Positions 24,780 to 37,936 are shown, numbered from the stretch's first letter. The stretch is 64,000 bases of DNA from Sipunculus nudus (GCA_026874595.1 CM049316.1:68534676-68598675); one strand, 5' to 3'. Notes: generated by a model from the sequence alone, not told the origin. Program-made: numbers and translations.

Positions 24780-25188
24780 TTTCCAGTTTATTAACCATTT
24801 TGGCTGGTAACATGTATATAGCTCTGTATTTTTACACATGTTATTACTATCACATTTTTGAAATACTGATACACTTACAAATATTTGGTCTTAAGAGGCT
24901 TTTGCATCTTTGATGTAGTTCATAAAATTGCACAGTATTAGTTTGGCAATTATATATTTAGTATTTGATTACTACAAAATAATGCTTTCAAATAATTGTT
25001 AATTCTTACTTTATACAGGTAATTGTCACACCTGTATTGAAACATAATCAAGTGCTTTTCAAATATGGTATATATGTTATCAAAGAAGGATAAGATCTGA
25101 TTTATATTCCATTACAATTACTTGTAGGCCTTGTTAATCTTCCCAGTGAATAATGTCTGTTTATAGGCAATTGCTGGTTATTCTTTAA

Positions 25189-25200
25189 TATATAAAAAGG
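25189..25200 (+). promoter_or_regulatory. TATA-box candidate
   Basis: TATATAAAAAGG lies 43 bases upstream of the candidate start codon at 25232. Transcription about 30 bases downstream would leave a leader of only 10 to 15 bases. Chance TATA matches are common in AT-rich DNA. Confidence 0.35.
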
Positions 25201-25231
25201 AAACTGTTTATTAGATTTTGCAGAGGGAAAT

Positions 25232-25313
25232 ATGTCAGACAATTATACAGTCAACAAAAAGGATGGTCCCAAGGTCAATGTAAGATGTAATCAATGTGTG
25301 GAGGATATTGACT
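25232..25313 (+). CDS. Candidate first coding exon of the multi-CARD gene
   Basis: ATG with A at -3 opens 27 codons plus one base (MSDNYTVNKKDGPKVNVRCN then QCVEDID), ending at ACT|GTGAGT, a good donor in phase 1. Joined to the CARD exon at 32005, which needs one base from upstream, the frame stays open and creates a serine codon. Without splicing the frame stops seven bases later. The peptide has a C-x2-C pair but no domain that I recognise. Supporting points are the location in a non-repetitive island, the matching phase and the upstream TATA-like sequence. Against it are its shortness and the 6.7 kb intron, which is almost wholly mobile elements. Another upstream exon could be the true partner. 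Confidence 0.42.
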
Positions 25314-25673
25314 GTGAGTTCTAAGGTTAAATTAACCTGTATAATTGTTGTAAACAGTCTATTAAAAGTATTCATAGGATTTAGTATATTGTTTATTGCT
25401 CCATCATGCTAAAAAATAAGACAGAGACAAGCATCTAAAGGTTTCCAGTATAGCTTCTTCCATTTTTGTATTTCTGAAATCAGTACCTGCTGAAGGTTAC
25501 ACTTATATTGTCACTCATAATTTTAACTATACAAAGACGTTCAGATCAGATAAGAAAAAGTGTTATGGTAATTTCTGTGTAATACATGAATATTATTGGA
25601 ATAATTGATGTATGATAAGGTTGCTTGAAATTACTATATATTTGAAATAATGATGAAATAATGTGGGTTTTTT

Positions 25674-28600
25674 AGCGAACCTGTGATTAGCGAACCTGTG
25701 AGCTTATGCAATGGTGTGTCATCATCCGGCATCCGTTGGCCGTCGTCCATCGTCCGTCATGTGTACGTTAACCCATACTATCTTGAAAACAGCAAGAGTT
25801 AGCATTACAAAATTTTATGAAAAAAATTATTCATCTAAAAAACTCTATAGGATTTTGCTTATTTTTTGGCTAACTGCATTTTCTTAGATTTTATAGGGAA
25901 AAAGCTTAAAAACCTTTAAAAATCTTCTTCTCTGAAACTGTTCAGCCAAATTGTCCAATATTTCACAGTAAGGACCCTTGGAACAATCTCTCTCAAGTTT
26001 GTTTGATTGGTTTAAGTTTGGTGATTTTTGGCTGAGTTACAGGAAGTTAAACTTAGTCATCTGTCAAAAAAAGCATACTGAAATTACAATCTCAGAAACG
26101 GCTGGAGCTAACATCACCAAATTTTAGGCAAATGTTTGTCACATGAGTCATATCTGAAATTGAGGTATTGGTGGCGCCACCTGCATCAGCCTTTTTTGTA
26201 AGGGGGTCATCAGTGCCCTTATCATACTGAGGGCTTCAAAAAACTTCTTCTCTGAAACCATATGGCCAAATTGTTTAATATCGCATGGAAATGATCTTAG
26301 GGTACTGCTTTCTGAAGTTTGTTCAAATGGTCTCAGTTCAGTGACTTTTCGCTGAGTTATGGGAAGCTTAATTTAGTCGTATGCCATGACAGCCCATTTT
26401 AGCTCAGTGACCACATAGATCTTCTTCTCAAAAACCGCTGGGCCAAATTCTTAAATCTCACACATTAATTATCCTTAGAACACCCTTAGATAATTCAAGG
26501 GTGTTCAAATGGTTTTGGTTCAGTGATTTTTGGCTGAGTTATGGGAAGCTTAACGTAGCCATTTTTCTGTATTTTCCTATATGAGTTATAAACCTGCAAA
26601 ACATTTTTGAATGACACCACTGAGGCTAATTTGTTTAATATTTTACAATGACTGGAGCCAGCATCATGAAATTTTATGCAAAAAATTAGCCATCTGAAAA
26701 ACTCTGCATTTTCTTAGATTTTGTAGGGAAAAAGCTAAAAAAAATTATTTAAATCTTTTCCTCCAAAACGGTCAAGCCAAATTGTTCAATCTCAAGTTTA
26801 TTCAAGTGGTTAAATTTTGGCCGAGTAAAGGGAAGTTGAACTTAAGTCATCTGTCAAAAAAGCATACTAAAATGACAATCTCAGAAAAAAACGGAGCTAT
26901 CATCACCAAATTTTATGCCATTGTTGGTTACATGAGTCATATATGAAATTCAGGTATTGGTGGCATATCACCTGCATTGACATTTTTTTGTACTGGGGTC
27001 ATTGGTCATCTGTACATTAATCCATGATTTCTCAGGTACAGCAGGAGCTACCATCCCCAGATTTTATGCAGTAATTTGTCACATATAATATGTTGTGGGT
27101 TTTAGCTTATTTTTTTGTTATCTGGATTTATTCAAATTTTATAGGGAAAAAGCTGAAAAACTTTAAAAGTCTTCTTCTTGTAAACAGTCCAGCCAAATGG
27201 TTCAATATTTTACAGAAATGGTCCCAGAGGCAAGCCTTCTCAAGTTAAATTTGTTCAAATGGTTTGCATTTGATGAATTTTAGCGGAGTTACATGAATTT
27301 GAACTTAGTCATTTGGCCAAGTAAGCATACTGACATAGTAATCTCAGAAATGACAGAACCGAGCATTTCCAAGTATTGTGCAAAGGTTGGTCACATGACT
27401 CATATTTGAAGTTGCAGATTTTGTGGTGCCACCTTCATTGACCTGTTTTTTTATGGGCAAAAACCTCATAATTTTAGCCTCTTTCTGCTTATAATGTTTA
27501 TGATGAAACTGTCAAGTTGAATCGTTCAGTTTTTAGCTCAGCTGACTATAAGTCATCTGAGCTATAGTCATGGTCCATTGTCCGTCTTCCGTCCGTCTGT
27601 CGGTCCGTCCGTCCGTCCGTCTGGATGTCCGTCCGTAAGACTGGCACGTTTCGACACCGTTGGACCTACGAATCTGAATTTCGGCATACAGTTAGATGTC
27701 CCCATAATCTCCTACCATGCCAAAAATTGGGTCAATAGAACTTCGTTCCTTTGACATATTAAGGAAAAACCTCAATTTTTTATTAGAAATCTATTTTCAC
27801 ACTTCAGGACTGCCTAATATCAAAACTACTCATTTGGTTTTCTTCATATTTACCATAAATATTCCTCTATATAGTTCCTATGTACATGCCAGATATTAAG
27901 TCAGTATTATATAATATAAAAAAGTTATGGGCCCAAACATAATGGACTTTGTAAAAAAAATCAGGAAGATATTTGGTCACTTAAGACCAAAAGTGTTGAA
28001 GGTAGGGACTTTTTTCCGGTAATACAACTTTAATTAATCAAAATTTAATTGTATACCAAAAATTAGATCAAAATTTATTAAATTTTTTTAAATATTGGCA
28101 AAAATATAAAATTGGTACCTTAAATTTTGCCCAACTTTGGCCATGGCACGTTTTTTTCCTGTAAGTACTGTGGATTTAATTTTCACACCATGTATACATA
28201 AGGATTTAATCTGTTAAAATCTGAAATATGAAAATAAAAGCTGCAAAATTAGGCTAGTTATTGAATTTTTTGGAGGCTCTTGTTGTATTCCCTTACATTG
28301 TCAAGCAGTCCACTTTGATGACTGTAGGTCATTCAGTGCACATCTCTATGCTCCCCAGGCTGTTGACAAAATTTTAGATGTCCCCAAAATCTCCTACCAT
28401 ACCGAAAATTGGGTCATTAGGACTTTGTTCCTTCGAGATATTAAGGAAAAAAAACTCTGTTTTCCATAAAAAAAAGCCATTGTTACACTTCAAGGCTGCC
28501 TAATATCAAAACCACTGATCTGTTTTTGATCGTATTTAGTATTCACATTCTTTTATACATTTTCTATGAACATACCAAAAATTAGGTCAGTATTGGGTAT

Positions 28601-31600
28601 TATTTTGAAGTTATGGGCCAAAACATATTGCAATTTTTTAAAAAATCAGGAAATATATTTACTCACATGAGAATTGCTGAACCTAGAGACTTTTTTTCAG
28701 GAATATAACTTTATTTAATCAAGATTCAATTAATTACCCAAAATTAGATCTGAATTTTGCAAATTTTTCAAGTTATTAGCATAAATAAAAAATCAATACC
28801 TTAAATTTTGTCCAACTTTGGCACTGTTGATTTAATTTTCCCAGCATATATGCATAAGGATTTAATCTTTTAAAATCTGAACTTTCAAAAGAAATTGATT
28901 GGAATGAATAGCTTTTATTCATGTTTTCATACACCATGTCAAGTGTTGTTTACATCTAGCCCACCTAGTAGTACAGCCTTCACTTGCATTATGTAACCTA
29001 CCCCAGGCAGCTTACCTTGGCCCTGCTTGGCCACTACTAGCAGGCTTCCCCTTTGACCTGCACTCACCCCCCCCCCCCCCAGCTGGTGCATAAACTAGAA
29101 GAATGTTATAATTTTTCTGTATTTTATTTTATTCTTGGACATGCTACATTTTAGATTTTGTATTGAACCACCAGGGTTACAATGATTAAAGTGTACAGTA
29201 TTTAATTGTGTCCACAAAGTGGTGTATTGCTGTGAAAGTGTGGATGTTCATGAGATAAGTAATTCCTTACTTCAAAAGAGTAAAAACTTCACCAGGTGTG
29301 AAATTGACTATTAATTCCAGTAATTAATTAAAACTGGGATAGTAATTAGCACAATGAAATTGTTTGTCCCTCATTCAACCAACAGTGTGTATACTTTATT
29401 TGAAAAGATGTTTTATTTTATCAAATTTACTTATTTTTTATTTTGGTGAATAAAATTAAGCATGTCCTGAAAACTCCAATGTGCAAAACTTTTTAATAGT
29501 GATTCAAGGAATATTCTTGATGATGCCATGTTGTGGCATTATTTTCTTTTAAAATCAGTTTAAACATTCATGATTTAAAAATAATAAAATATATGTGTAT
29601 GCATAATATGACCCAATGTTTTTTACTCTGTATATATAATGATTGCAACTTTTGTAACAATTCTAATATTTTAACTTATATTTTCAGGTTTTTAAATTAA
29701 AAATTTATAAACCTGAAAAAAAAATGATTCAGATAAAAACTTCCTAATGGAAAAAGTGGATCTGCTTAAAAAAATAGGATTATATATAAACTTAAATGCA
29801 TTATTCTCTTGAAAGTGAAATAAAGGTATTAGTCCATTCTGTCCTCTTGCCTGTCCATCTGTAAATTTTCGTATGCAACACAGTATCTCAAAACTTTTAC
29901 TGTTTTTCTTCATGACAGTCTTGTCAGAGTATTAGTTTGCAATCATATATTTAGAACTTTACTATAACCAAGTAGGAGGGCCCCTTTCCTCTTAGCTTTT
30001 CATATTCTTATATAAATGAAAAACATTACAATAGAATATTTCTACATCCACCTTCGTGCTGCCCTCACTTTTCCCTTCTCCGAACCCCATCCCAAAGTCA
30101 GCCTCAGTAAGCAAGAACAAGATGAATCAGATATATTCATACTTTAATATTTTGTATAACTATTCGTCCATAGGTACCTATGTACATGCCAGAAATTATG
30201 TCAATATTGTGTAATATGTAGACATAGTGGGCACACTTTAGATCCTTCAACAAATAGCCTTATCATCATTCTACTACTGCTTATTACTGCTGTCATTGCA
30301 TTCATATTTGCTCAAATATATCACAATTTTCAACCCCTCCTAAATAAATAAAAAATAAACCACTTTATTTGACTCTATTAATCCATCAGTCAGGTAATTT
30401 CATTTATCCTTTACTCACATATTAAATTACATTCCTTTATAATAGCCCAACATGTACATGATATTCATAAGCTTTATCGACTCGATATAGTATCACAGTG
30501 GAGAAACATTTATAGTCCAATCACGATCAGCTGAGCGCCGTGACCCATGGGTCCCTTGTTTAAAAGAATTATCCTAGGACATGGTTCTTCCAATCATATC
30601 AGAAAACTTAAGTTGGTCTTATTGCCATAATTATGTCTATTTCAAACTAAGGACTGCAAAACTGTTCTTCTTTAAAATTATTGTTTCAATTATAACTTCT
30701 GTAACATTGCACAAAAATTATTCTTAGGTGGCCCTTGTTCTAGTTTACTTGAATGATTTTTGGCAGAATTATTGGACCTTTAACAATGAAAGGACTGCAT
30801 CTTTTATTATTATAGATATTTTTGGTAAAACGTTTATGAATATGTCAGCTTGAAAAAAAAGCATTTTAGCCAAAGTCTTTCAGTATTTGCAAACAGATTT
30901 ACCAACAGGCAAAGATTGTGTCTGTATCATTGAATAGGTTGAAAAACTGCCAACTGTTTAAGATTTTGCAACAGATCAAGAGTTCATTCAGTGCAGCCAG
31001 ATATAGGTCAAGGGTTCAATCAGAGCAGCCAAGCACAAGGCATGTGATCAACCCATGGGTGTCATGTGAACACCTCATAGGCAGCATGTGATCACCTCAT
31101 GGGTAGCATGTGGAGTTAATCTGTGAGCTTATGCAAGGCTGTGGCTACTATTTTAGATTTGGCAACAGGCCAAATGTCAGTCTCTATCTATTTATAGCTT
31201 TGGCAGACTGCCAACTGCATCAGATTAGGCAACAGGTCAAGAGTTCACTCAGTGCAGCCAGGTAAAGGTCAAAAGTTCACTTAGTCTAGCATGGTGCAGG
31301 TCAAAGAGTTCACTCAGTGCAGTAGCCTGAACCAGTAATTTGTCACAGTTCACTAGGGGCAACTGCCTTTCTCACCTAAGCCTGGTCAGCCCCGTGCATC
31401 AGACTTAAGGTAAGTTTGATGTATTATCCTGATATTTTGACCTGTCTATGTGTCTTTGATGGCTTTCTCATTCACAAGACAGGTGTCGCCACCTACAATG
31501 ACTTTTGCAGTGTATGCGCCTGCTTATTTCTACAGAGGAATTTGATATATCAGCCTGAAATTGGCATATTTATACCTATCAAATGGCTTTGTTGTATACA

Positions 31601-31930
31601 AGACTGGTGGTGCCACCTACAATCATTTTTGTATAGTGTGTGTCCCTGCTTATTTCTCGTAAGGGGTTTGATAAATCAGTCTTAAATTGGGCATATGTAT
31701 ATATCTCTGATAGCTTCGTTGTATACAGGACTGGTGGTGCCAGCTGCAATCATTTTGTGTTGTGTGCACCCATGCCAGAATTTCAGCAGTGATGTTTGTG
31801 TAATTGTTTCTTATTCAAATTGTTTAGTACTTGCATTGTTATTGTACATGAAAAGTAATGGTCCAGCATTGAAGCATAATTACCGATGTATATCCCAATG
31901 CACAGGTTCGCATTAGGCCTGTAGGCCTTG
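25674..31930 (+). mobile_element. Complete Helentron-like element, family B (B1), with A2 nested
   Basis: The left end AGCGAACCTGTG occurs twice in tandem (25674 and 25689), followed by TCATCCGGCATCCG..CGTCC repeats. The body has units with CTCAGAAACGGCTGGAGC, CACCAAATTTTA and GGTGGCGCCACCTGCAT (about 26170). The right end is CACAGGTTCGC (31901-31911), hairpin AGGCC-TGTA-GGCCT (31915-31928) and TTG. Its first 1.86 kb and last 1.37 kb are separated by the nested A2 element. Without A2 it is about 3.2 kb. Confidence 0.82.
27535..30558 (+). mobile_element. Complete reference copy of family A (A2), nested in B1
   Basis: The left terminal hairpin lies at 27535-27563 (outer arms AGCTCAG/CTGAGCT, inner arms TGACT/AGTCA, loop ATA), followed by GTCCGTCCGTC repeats at 27580-27637. 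There are two 690-base body units, a poly-C tract at about 29067-29080, right repeat CAGCTGAG (30528-30535), hairpin GACCCATGGGTC (30542-30553) and CCTTG. It is 3024 bases. The B1 body resumes as AAAAGAATTATCCTAGG, matching the uninterrupted B copy near 33090, so the target was a T-run and no long duplication was made. Confidence 0.9.
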
Positions 31931-32510
31931 TTTTTAAAGAAATTTTAAGTCATGATCTGATTGATTGACTCAAAAATGTAGATGAACTGTTTTTGTGTAT
32001 TCAGCAGAACACCAGGCAATAGATCACAGAACTATAATTATCCGGCATTGGGATCAATTAAGCACAAACATCAACATTGGAGAGTTGGCTCAAAATCTGA
32101 TTGACCACAGGGTTTTGAATAAAGAAGAAATAAAACAGTTGTACAGAATCCCCAAAAAAGAAGCAAGAGGGCATGCTTTACTCAACAGTATTCTGCAATC
32201 TGATTACATGATATACAGACAGTTTCTGTCCGCTCTTAATGGCTGCAAAACTCATGCCAGTTTGTTCAAGCTGCTAGAACCAACAGGTACTGTACAGGCG
32301 CAAAATGTTTCACATAAAAAAAAGTATCTTCTGATCTCCAGGATTAGTTTTCCAAAGCAAGAGTTCCATCGAGCCATTTCATTAATATTATTTTTTATAT
32401 CAGCTAGACATGAATTATTGCCAATCAGCAAAAATATCCACACATGATATTCTATGCTTCCATTACATCTATATCATTAGCTGATAAACCTGGTATCTGG
32501 GCTTTTTATT
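31931..32510 (+). other. Unique island around CARD exon 1
   Basis: About 580 non-repetitive bases between a B right end and the next B-like left end. The B end lies 75 bases upstream of the splice acceptor. Confidence 0.6.
32005..32286 (+). CDS. CARD domain exon 1 (phase 1-1)
   Basis: Ninety-four codons spliced between TATTCAG|CAGAACACC and CAACAG|GTACTG. The peptide has the six-helix pattern of a caspase recruitment domain: IIIRHWDQLSTNI (helix 1), ELAQNLIDHRVL (helix 2), KEEIKQLYRI (helix 3), GHALLNSILQ (helix 4), YRQFLSALNG (helix 5) and ASLFKLLEP (helix 6). CARDs bind other CARDs to build apoptosis and innate-immune signalling complexes in the cytoplasm. The acceptor is a CAGCAG tandem. 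Using the second AG with the candidate first exon would make TAA, so the first is the productive site. Domain call is from pattern, not a search. The gene cannot be named. Confidence 0.78.
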
Positions 32511-35500
32511 TGCGAACCTATGAGTTTTGCGATGGTGCAGTGTAGTGCGTCGTCTGTACTTTAGCCCATACTATCACGAAAATGGCAGGAGCTAGCTTCC
32601 CCAAATTTTATGCAAAAATCTGTCATATATCAAATGTTGTGGGATTTAGTGTTTTGTGGCGCTCTCTGCATTAACTTACATTTTATGGGGAAAAAGCTAA
32701 AAAACCTTTCAAAAATCTTCTTGATTCTTCTTTTTTCTCTGAAATCATTCAGCCAAAATGTTCAATATTTCACAGAAATGATTCCAGAGACCAACTCTCT
32801 CATTTTGTTCAAATGGTTTGCATTAGATAAATATTGGCCAAGTTACAGGAATTTGAATTTAGTCATTTGGCAAGTAAGCATAATAACGTAACAATATGAC
32901 AAACAATAGGAGCTAGGATCACAATATTTTGTGAAAATGTTGGTCACGTGACTCATATTTGAAATTGCAGTTTTTGTGGCGCCACGTGCATAGACCTGTT
33001 TTTTTATGATCAGAAACCTTTTAATTTTAGCCACTTTCAGCTTGAAAATGATTTAAAATGAAACTGTCAAGCTGAGTGGTTTAATTTTTCACAAGAATAT
33101 TCTAGGATAGGGCTTTAGCCAACCTGTGAGCTAATGCAATGGTGTGGCATCATCCAGCGGCAGTCATCTGTATGTTGACCCATACTATCTCGGAAACAAA
33201 AGGGGCTAGCATCACAAAATTTTATGTAAAAAAATAGCCATCTAAATAACTCTATCGGATTTTGCTCATTTTTTGGCTAACTGCATTTTCTTAGGTTTTG
33301 TAGAGAAAAGCTAAAAAAATCTTCTCCGACAAAATGGTCCAGCCAAATTGTTCAATATTTCATAGAAAGAATCTCTTATACCATCTCTCTCAAGTTTGTT
33401 TAAATGGTTTAAGTTCTGTGAATTTTGGCCGAGTTACAGGAAGTTGAACTTAGTCATATGTCCAAAAAAGCATAATAAAATGACAATCTCAGAAAAAAAC
33501 GGAGCTATCATCATCATATTTTATGCCATTGTTGGTCACATGAGTCACATATGAAATTGAGGTATTGGTGGCGCCACCTGCATTGACATTTTTTTGTACG
33601 GGGGTCATCAGTGCCTGTATCATACTGACGGCTACAAAGAACTTCTCTGAATCCATATGGCCAAATTGTTTAATATCCTCAGAAATGATCCTAGGGAGTG
33701 CTTTCTGAAATTTGTTCAAATGGTCTTGGTTAAGTAACTTTTGGCTGAGTTATGGGAAGCTGAATTTAGTCATATGCCATAACAGCCCATTTGAGCTCAG
33801 TAGCTAGATAGATCTTCTTCTCCAAAATCACCGGGCCAAATTCTTAAATCTCACACATTAATTATCCTTAGATGTTGATAATTCAAGTTTTTTTCAAATT
33901 GTTTTGGTTCAGTGATTTTTGGCTGAGTTATGGGAAGCTTAACTTAGCCATTTTACAGTATTTTCCCATATGAGTTATAAACCTGCAAAACGTTTTTTGA
34001 CTGACGCCACTGAGGCCAGTTTGTTAAATATTTTACAAGAATAATCCATTGAATAATTCTTATAATAATTGTCTTTTGTGGTTCCAGAGAATGAATTTTG
34101 TCTGAATTATAAAGATTGAATTGAGTCATTTTACCATATATGTTAGCTGTGTGAAGCAGATACATCCAGCCTGGCACCAGTTTATCAGCATCAGTTACAT
34201 CATGCCTCTAGACATTTAGATTTCAGGTTATCATTTAAAAGTTTTAAAAAAAAATGTAGATTTATGATTTTAGATATTCCTCATGCCAGACAATGTTTAC
34301 AATCACAGGTATACAGCTCTCTATGGGTATATAAAGACAGGTGTACATGGATTATAAAAAATTGGTATCCAAATTCAACATAATTCGAGATTTTGCCATC
34401 AGTGAGATGTATCTGTATTATGATTTTGCATTCAATATGCATCTGTAGTAATTTTTAGCAAAGCTGTGAGCTAATGCGATGGTGTAGCGTCATCCGTTGT
34501 CTGCACGTTAACCCATACTAAACAACTGGAGCTAGCATCATGAAATTTAATGCAAAAAATTAGCTATCTCAAAAACTTCATTTTCTTAGATATCATTGAG
34601 AAAAAGCTAAAAAAAAAAATTTTTTAAATCTTCTCCTTCGAAACAGTACAACTTAAATTTTTCAATATTTCAGAGAAATAATCTTTAATACCATCTCTCT
34701 CAAGTTTGTTTGAATGGTTCAAGTTCGGTGAAGTTTTGCCGAGTTACAGGAAGTTGAACTTGTCAACTGTACAAAATAGCATACTAAAATGACAATCTCA
34801 GAAAGGGCCGGAGCTATCATCACCAAATTTTATGCCAGTGTTGGTCGCATGAGCCATTTATCATATTCAGGTATTCGTTGCGCCACCTGCATTGACCTTT
34901 TTTTGTACGGGGGTCATTGGTCATCTGTTCATTAACCCATAATTTCTCAGGAATAGCAGGAGCTACCATCCCCAGATTTTATGCAATAATCTGTCACATA
35001 TCAAATGTTGTGGGATTCAGCTTATTTTTATAGGGAAAAAGCTGAGAAACTTTTAAGAGTCTTCTTCTTGTAAACAGTCCAGCCAAATTGTTAAATATTT
35101 TACAGAAATGATCCCAGAGGCAAGCCATCTCAAGTTTGTTCAAATGGTTTGCATTTTATAAATTTTAGTGGAGTTACACAAATTTGAACAGTCATTTGTG
35201 CAAGTAAGAAAACTGACATAGTAATCTCAGAATTGACAGAAGCTAGCATTACCAATTATTGTGCAAATGTTGGTCACATGACTCATATTTGAAGTTGCAG
35301 ATTTTGTGGTGTTATCTACATTGACCTTTTTTTTATGGACAAAAAAAAAGGGCCCCTGCATGAGCTTATGCAATGGTGTGGCTACTATTTCAGATTTGGC
35401 AACAAGCTAGAGGTCAGTCTAGATCCATATATATAGCTTTGGCAGACTGCCAACAGGTCAAGAGTTCACTCAGTGCAGCCAGGTATAGGTCAGGAGTACA

Positions 35501-36476
35501 CTCAGTGCAGTAGCTGCATTCTATTTATAGCACTGGCAGACTGTCCACTGCATCAGATTTGGCACCAAAGTTCAGCCATGATCTATTAATAGCTTTGGTA
35601 GAATGCCAAATGTGTCAGATTATGCAAAAGGTCAAGAGTTCACTCAATGCAGCCAGGTACAGGTCAAAAGTTCACTCAGTCTAACCAGGTGCAGGTCATA
35701 AGTTCACTCAGTGCAGTAGCCTGAGCCAGCACAGTTCACTCGGGGCAACTGCCTTTCTCACCTAAGCCTGGTCAGCCCCATGCATCAGACTCAAGGTAAG
35801 TTTGATGTATTGGCCTGACATATTTGACCTGTCTATGCATCTTTGATGGCTTTCTCATTCACAAGACAGGTGTCGCCACCTACATTCACTTTTGCACAGT
35901 GCATGCCCTTGCTTATTTCTGGCAGAGGAATTGGATACATCAGCCTGAAATTGGGCATATTTATACATATCGGGTAGCTTTATTGTGTACAAGACTGGTG
36001 GCGCCACCTATAATAATTTTTGCACAGTGTATGTCCCTGCTTATTAAGCAGGAGGGGTTTGACATATCAATCTGATTGGGCATATGTATTTATCTTTGAT
36101 AGATTCATTGTATACAAGATTGTTGGTTCCAGCTACAATCATTTTTGTGTTGTGTGCACCCATGCCAGAATTTCAGCAATGATGTTTGTACAATTGTTCT
36201 TGTTCTTGTTCAGAATGTTTAGTACTTGCATTGTTCATATACATGTAATCAATTGCACAGGTTTGCATCAGGCCTGTAGGCCTTGTTTGTTGTGTGCACC
36301 CTTGCCAGAATTTCAGCAGTGATGTTTGTTTAATTGTTTCTTGGTCTAAGTGTTTAGTACTTGCATTGTTCATATATACATGTTACACATGTTCTTGAAA
36401 ATAAATGGTCCAGCACTGAAGCGTTATACCTAGTATAATCTCATTGCACAGGTTTGCATTAGGCCTGTAGGCCTTG
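32511..36476 (+). mobile_element. Cluster of nested family B elements
   Basis: Three left ends are recognisable: GCGAACCTATGAG at 32512, AGCCAACCTGTGAGC at 33117 and AGCAAAGCTGTGAGC at 34457, each after a T-run. Each is followed by an ATCCG/CGTC tract and CATACTATCTC-type body. Only the last copy keeps a right end, and it is doubled: hairpin AGGCCTGTAGGCCT at 36270-36283 and again at 36461-36474, with about 190 bases between repeated from GTGTGCACCC. GGTGGCGCCACC occurs near 33568 and 35999. Confidence 0.72.
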
Positions 36477-36478
36477 TT

Positions 36479-36906
36479 TAAGGTCACAGCCACCATTATG
36501 CTTAAGTGATGTTAATACAATAACTCAAAAAGAATTTGAATTACAGTCACCAAATTTGCAGCATTGCTTCATTTTATCAAGGGCTAGTCAAATCTGAACA
36601 AAGTTGACTTTGAAGCATTTTTCAAGGTCACATTAGCGATAATGCTACAATGATGTTAATGCAATAACTCAAATAGAATTGGAGGTACAGTCACTAAACT
36701 TAGAGCCTTGATGAACCTTATCAGGGCTAGATCAAGATCGAACATGGATGACCTGAACACATTTTTCAAGGTCACAGGGGCAATAATGTTAAATGATGTT
36801 AAAGCAATAACTGGAAAAGAATTTTAGGCACAGTCACCAAACTTGCAGCATTGACGTACCTCATGAAGGGCCAGGTCAGGTTCCAAAATTGATGACCTTC
36901 GTGCAG
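36479..36906 (+). repeat. Tandem units of about 120 bases (family F)
   Basis: Units share GATGTTAATGCAATAACTCAA, CAGTCACCAAACTTG and TTTTTCAAGGTCACA. At least three units lie between the B end and element E. Each holds a TCAAGGTCA-type half-site. Similar AAGGTCAC-rich units recur at 63495-64000. Confidence 0.65.
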
Positions 36907-36911
36907 TTTTT

Positions 36912-37936
36912 AGCCCTCAGCCCTTAGGCTGATGGGCTATTGTCGTCACCCAAGCTGTCTGTCCATCCGTCCGGCGTCCGTTAACTTTTACCTTGTGAGG
37001 GGGATATCTTGAAAAGGATTCACCGTCAGAATTTTATTTCCTCGGTAAAGATGTATTTCAACAAAATCTCGGTCAAGTTCGAAGATGGGTGACCTTGACC
37101 TATTTTTCTACATTTTAGAGCTGATTATAGAAAAACACTTAGATGCTTATTACTCAGGAACCATTTGGTGGATTTTCACAAAACTTACTATGATTATTGG
37201 GACTGATAGTCTGTACCTGCTATACAAGTTTGGTGGCCCCTGCTACAATTTCTGATTTTTAATGAATTTTTATCCGATTTTTCAACTTTGGGCTTGTGAG
37301 CGGGATATCTTGAAAAGGATTCACCGTAAGAATTTTATTTTTTCGGTGAAGATGTATATTGACAAAATCTCAGTCAAGTTCGAAGATGGGTGACCTTGAC
37401 CTATTTGTCTACGTTTTAGAGCTGATTATAGAAAAAACATTTAGAAGCTTATTTCTCAGGAACCATTGGACGGATTTTCACAATACTAACTATGATCATA
37501 GGTACTGATGGTCTGTAACTGCTGCACAAGTTTGGGGGCGCCACCTGCAATTTCTGATTTTTTATTGAATTATTCTTGGATTTTTCAACTTTGGCCTTGT
37601 TAGCGGGATATCTTAAAGAATTCTCAATAGGAATTTCATTTCTTTGGTGAAGATGTATATCGACAAAAATCTCGTTCATGTTCGAAGATGGATGACCTTG
37701 ACCTACTTTTCAAGGTCACAGAGCTTATAATAGAATAAAACTTAGAAGCTTATTTTTCAGGAAGCATTTGGTGGATTATTATGAATCATGGTACATACCT
37801 CTCCATTTTAAATTTATAACTGAGACATGTACAGATATACATCCATGTGAGAACAGATGTTTAGTACTTGTTACTGTTACCACCTCTAAACACTGTTCTT
37901 TTGGCTGAGGGCTTTTGTCAGCTTCTGCTGAGGCAA
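36912..37936 (+). mobile_element. Complete Helentron-like element, family E
   Basis: The left hairpin (36912-36938) has arms AGCCC-CAGCC against GGCTG-GGGCT. A CCGTCCGGCGTCCG tract follows. Body units of about 300 bases contain CTTGAAAAGGATTCACCGT, GGGTGACCTTGACCTA and GGGGGCGCCACCTGC (about 37538). The right repeat GGCTGAGGGCT (37903-37913) is the inverse of the left AGCCCTCAGCC. The hairpin TCAGC-TTCT-GCTGA (37918-37931) follows, then GGCAA and a T-run. Length 1025 bases. The plan is as in A-D, with unrelated sequence. Confidence 0.8.

Larger units (their letters stand above)
24780..25673 (+). other. Unique island around the first candidate exon
   Basis: About 890 bases without any repeat family seen elsewhere in the window, bounded by a family A end and a family B start. 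It holds a TATA-like sequence and a candidate first coding exon. Confidence 0.5.
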
